From NCBI GenBank assembly GCA_002343335.1, contig DDSI01000235.1:7261-13288 (forward strand): a DNA stretch of 6,028 bases, written 5' to 3'. Shown here piece after piece: positions 5,478 through 6,028 of the stretch (the stretch's first letter is position 1; each line of letters opens with the position of its first letter). Made by a program: the position numbers and the translations under genes. A model generated the notes under the pieces. That model had not been told where the DNA came from. It ran no database searches and was given only the letters and a program-made list of their open reading frames with translations. The DNA is from Bacteriovoracaceae bacterium UBA2394 (GTDB taxonomy: Bacteria > Bdellovibrionota > UBA2394).

Positions 5478-6028
5478 CTCAATCTGGTTCAGCGAAAAAA
5501 GGACAATCTGGAAATACGACAACTGTTTCGGACTTAGTGGGCAAAGTTTCGACTTTAGGGGGCTGGTCAATCGGTGTGGATTTGGGTGGCCATAGCATGA
5601 GAGGTGCTTGGGTCAGTCCCAAAGGACAACTTTTCGATCCCATTAAATGGGAAACTCGCGTGGGCGACGGAAAAGAAAAGGTTTTAGCTCGCATGGTGCA
5701 ACTTGTGGAAGAGCTGCTGAAGAACCCTCCTCCCAATTGTGACCCTGCCAAAGATTTGCTCGGCGTGGGATTTGGAATTCCTGGAATTTTGCATTTGAAA
5801 AAGGGATTGGTCATTCAATCTCCCCAGTTCCCTGACTGGAAACGATTTGCGATTCACGAAAAATTGCGAAAGAAAATTAAGTTTCCCGTGTTCATCGATA
5901 ACGATGCCAATGCGGCAGCGCTTGGAGAAAAAGTTTTCGGTGTTTGCAAACCCTACGATCATTTTGTGTATGTCACTTTGGGTACGGGCATCGGTGGCGC
6001 TCTCTTTTTAAATGGTGACATCTATCAT
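5474..6028 (+). CDS. ROK-family sugar kinase (glucokinase or amino-sugar kinase), 3' end beyond window
   Basis: The 185 residues present form the N-terminal half of an actin-fold ATP-dependent sugar kinase of the ROK family. The phosphate-binding loop is GVDLGGHSMRGAWV (34-47). GVGFGIPG lies at 97-104. SPQFPDW lies at 116-122. The sugar-binding and catalytic IDNDANAAALGE (141-152) includes the probable base Asp144, and LGTGIGGALFLNG (169-181) is the second ATP-binding loop. The ExGH and zinc-binding CxCG motifs, which would help to fix substrate and family, lie beyond the window. Two features are odd: the usual Thr of DxGGT is His40, and about 30 Ser/Thr/Gly/Lys-rich residues precede the domain. 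The start is the ATG at 5474, with AAAGGG at 5455-5460 (13 nt away) and overlap with the upstream small ORF stop. It is divergent from the recycling genes. Confidence 0.9.
   Translation, partial: MTQSGSAKKGQSGNTTTVSDLVGKVSTLGGWSIGVDLGGHSMRGAWVSPKGQLFDPIKWETRVGDGKEKVLARMVQLVEELLKNPPPNCDPAKDLLGVGFGIPGILHLKKGLVIQSPQFPDWKRFAIHEKLRKKIKFPVFIDNDANAAALGEKVFGVCKPYDHFVYVTLGTGIGGALFLNGDIYH

Noticed and set aside
5479..5962. Minus-strand open frames of 111 and 92 codons
   Set aside because: They run antisense to the ROK kinase, whose ATP- and sugar-binding motifs cover the same bases.

Overview
The window appears to come from a Gram-negative bacterium of medium GC content. Evidence for this is an Mpl-type peptidoglycan recycling ligase, an exported protein with an outer-membrane-type aromatic C-terminus, and a zinc anti-sigma-like membrane protein. 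The style (small outer-membrane beta-barrel candidates, sigma/anti-sigma hybrids, dense overlapping genes) would suit a Bdellovibrio-like or other delta-proteobacterial lineage, but that placement is inference and not proven by the sequence.

Layout, left to right. Positions 1-507 (minus strand) hold a type II toxin-antitoxin pair: a Phd/YefM-like antitoxin followed by a VapC-like PIN-domain toxin cut by the window edge. A strong promoter (TTGACA, 16-nt spacer, TAATAT) lies at 516-543, with paired TTAGCTA operator elements between its boxes. Positions 541-568 form a perfect 11-bp hairpin between this module and the upstream gene. Positions 580-1137 (minus) encode a secreted, probably outer-membrane beta-barrel protein of unknown function.

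Positions 1186-5335 (minus) form a tightly packed chain of four genes, transcribed right to left with overlaps of 20, 4 and 8 nt: a sigma-region-4-like/zinc anti-sigma/transmembrane hybrid protein, an LD-carboxypeptidase (LdcA, family S66), a cytoplasmic class-C beta-lactamase-fold serine hydrolase, and Mpl. LdcA removes the terminal D-Ala from recycled tetrapeptide and Mpl joins the resulting tripeptide to UDP-MurNAc, so the chain reads as a cell-wall recycling operon. It carries its own candidate membrane regulator at the front and an unassigned serine hydrolase in the middle.

Positions 5336-5473 are a divergent control region. On the plus strand a candidate 31-codon small ORF with a good ribosome binding site ends in an ATGA overlap with a ROK-family sugar kinase (5474 to the window end, incomplete). 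If the kinase acts on an amino sugar or glucose it may join cell-wall recycling to sugar metabolism, but its substrate cannot be read from the part present.
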